From positions 1-6,017 of the forward strand of contig CABQOK010000095.1 of assembly GCA_902465755.1 (NCBI GenBank): a stretch of DNA of 6,017 nt, given 5' to 3'. Of the stretch, positions 5,284 to 6,017 are shown one piece after another (position 1 is the first letter of the stretch; every line of letters starts with the position of its first letter). Source of the stretch: an uncultured Anaerococcus sp. (GTDB lineage Bacteria > Bacillota > Clostridia > Tissierellales > Peptoniphilaceae). Made by a program: the position numbers and the translations under genes. Under the pieces are notes generated by a model. It was not told where the DNA came from, made no database searches, and worked only from the letters and a program-made list of their open reading frames with translations.

Positions 5284-6017
5284 TTAATAGTCAAATTGTC
5301 TATAATATCTTCTGTATTCTAAGTTGTGGTTTGTGTATTTAGCGTAATTTCTTCCCATCCTTTCTGTTAGGAGAGCAGTTGCGATCCAAGGTGTTAGGTA
5401 TTTTCTAAACTTGTTATCAATACCATTAAGTGCAAATTCTTGAGTATCAAATACATAGTGCTCTGCGTTTATTTTTTTACAGAAATTTTCTACCCTATTA
5501 TCTTGATCTCTAAATTCGTCCTCACCTTTTATAATAAATACTGGTACGTTTTCCTCTACTAATTCTAAGGTGCCATGGAAGAATAAAGAGCTTGTTACTG
5601 GCCTTGTTCTAATCCATTGCATCTCTTCTAAGATACACATTGAATATAGTAAACATTCACCCCAAAGGGCACCAGATGCTGTAAATATAGTATGCTCAGC
5701 GTCATAGATTTTGCTTGCTATATGGTCAGCTCTTTTGTCGAATTTTTCTCTAATACCTACTAAGCTATTGAAGATTCCCTTTAATTGATCAGCAAATTCT
5801 TCATAGTCATCAAATTGACCCATCTCATTTAATATTTTGTATAGGAAGATAGTTTGAAGTAGGTAGGAAAATTCTACCTTGCCCGTTACAGCAGCTTCTT
5901 CAATTACATGTGTAGAGTATTTTGCAAGTTCAGAATCTAATTTGGTGAACGATACAACTCTGACTTCTCTTTCTTGGAATTCTTTAACAGCCTTGATTAA
6001 TTCAACAGTATTACCAC
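5284..6017 (-). CDS. SIS-domain fructosamine-6-phosphate deglycase, FrlB/GfrF-like (5' end outside window)
   Basis: The reading frame runs off the right edge; 243 residues are visible, to a TAA stop. An internal ATG at 5823 is not the real start, because the same frame continues upstream with good SIS sequence. The first visible residues GNTVEL are the end of the first SIS motif (SxSGNTxE). The second half carries FFHGTLELVE (FFHG coded at 5572-5583), VPVFIIKGEDEFRDQDNRVENF and a C-terminal HNLEYRRYY close to the end. These match the pattern of E. coli FrlB (FFHGxxE; HNPDERRYY). FrlB-type enzymes split 6-phosphorylated Amadori products, such as fructoselysine 6-phosphate, into hexose 6-phosphate and the amine. 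About 90-100 residues are probably missing, judged from FrlB at about 340. Being first among the visible operon genes and tightly packed with a complete mannose-type PTS supports an Amadori-product pathway. Lysine versus another amino acid adduct cannot be decided. Confidence 0.85.
   Translation of the reverse strand, partial: GNTVELIKAVKEFQEREVRVVSFTKLDSELAKYSTHVIEEAAVTGKVEFSYLLQTIFLYKILNEMGQFDDYEEFADQLKGIFNSLVGIREKFDKRADHIASKIYDAEHTIFTASGALWGECLLYSMCILEEMQWIRTRPVTSSLFFHGTLELVEENVPVFIIKGEDEFRDQDNRVENFCKKINAEHYVFDTQEFALNGIDNKFRKYLTPWIATALLTERMGRNYAKYTNHNLEYRRYYRQFDY

Noticed and set aside
5284..5823. A 179-residue deglycase starting at the ATG at 5823
   Set aside because: The same frame continues upstream to the window edge with SIS-type sequence including GNTVEL, so this ATG is internal and the gene is cut by the edge.

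Overview
The window looks like chromosomal DNA of a low-GC Gram-positive anaerobe. It is AT-rich, codons favour AGA and ATA, Shine-Dalgarno sites are strong, and intrinsic terminators carry U-tracts. A member of the Tissierellia (Anaerococcus/Peptoniphilus type) would fit, but that placement is a guess from style and gene content, not from a marker gene.

Layout: (1) 2-259 (+), the last 85 residues of MurF, the peptidoglycan D-Ala-D-Ala adding enzyme. (2) 305-1237 (+), a full-length PfkB-family sugar kinase of the 1-phosphofructokinase type. It lies 45 bp behind murF, and its usual GAGD anion-hole motif reads ACRD. A strong hairpin terminator (1244-1281) closes this unit. (3) 1282-1509, a short AT-rich spacer with no gene. 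(4) 1510-2169 (-), a HAD-superfamily phosphatase or phosphoglucomutase-like protein. (5) 2170-2715, a gene-free AT-rich stretch with a perfect 12-bp inverted repeat and a pair of imperfect direct repeats. (6) 2716-2746, the terminator of the left-going operon. (7) 2754-6017 (-), a tight operon read from the right edge leftward: SIS-domain deglycase (5' end outside the window), then PTS mannose-family EIIA, EIIB, EIIC and EIID.

How the genes work together: the four PTS proteins form a complete mannose-family permease that imports and phosphorylates a sugar derivative. The SIS protein at the head of the visible operon has the C-terminal signatures of FrlB-type fructosamine-6-phosphate deglycases (FFHGxxE and HNxxxRRYY). 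The operon therefore most likely takes up an Amadori product, such as fructose or glucose linked to lysine or another amino acid. It would split the 6-phosphate into a hexose phosphate and a free amine, like the gfr system of Salmonella. The exact substrate cannot be read from the sequence.

The rightward pair (murF, kinase) uses many C-ending codons. The leftward genes use mainly T/A-ending codons, and the gene-poor spacers lie between them. This fits a join between core chromosome and an accessory catabolic region, although replication-strand bias or expression level could also explain it.
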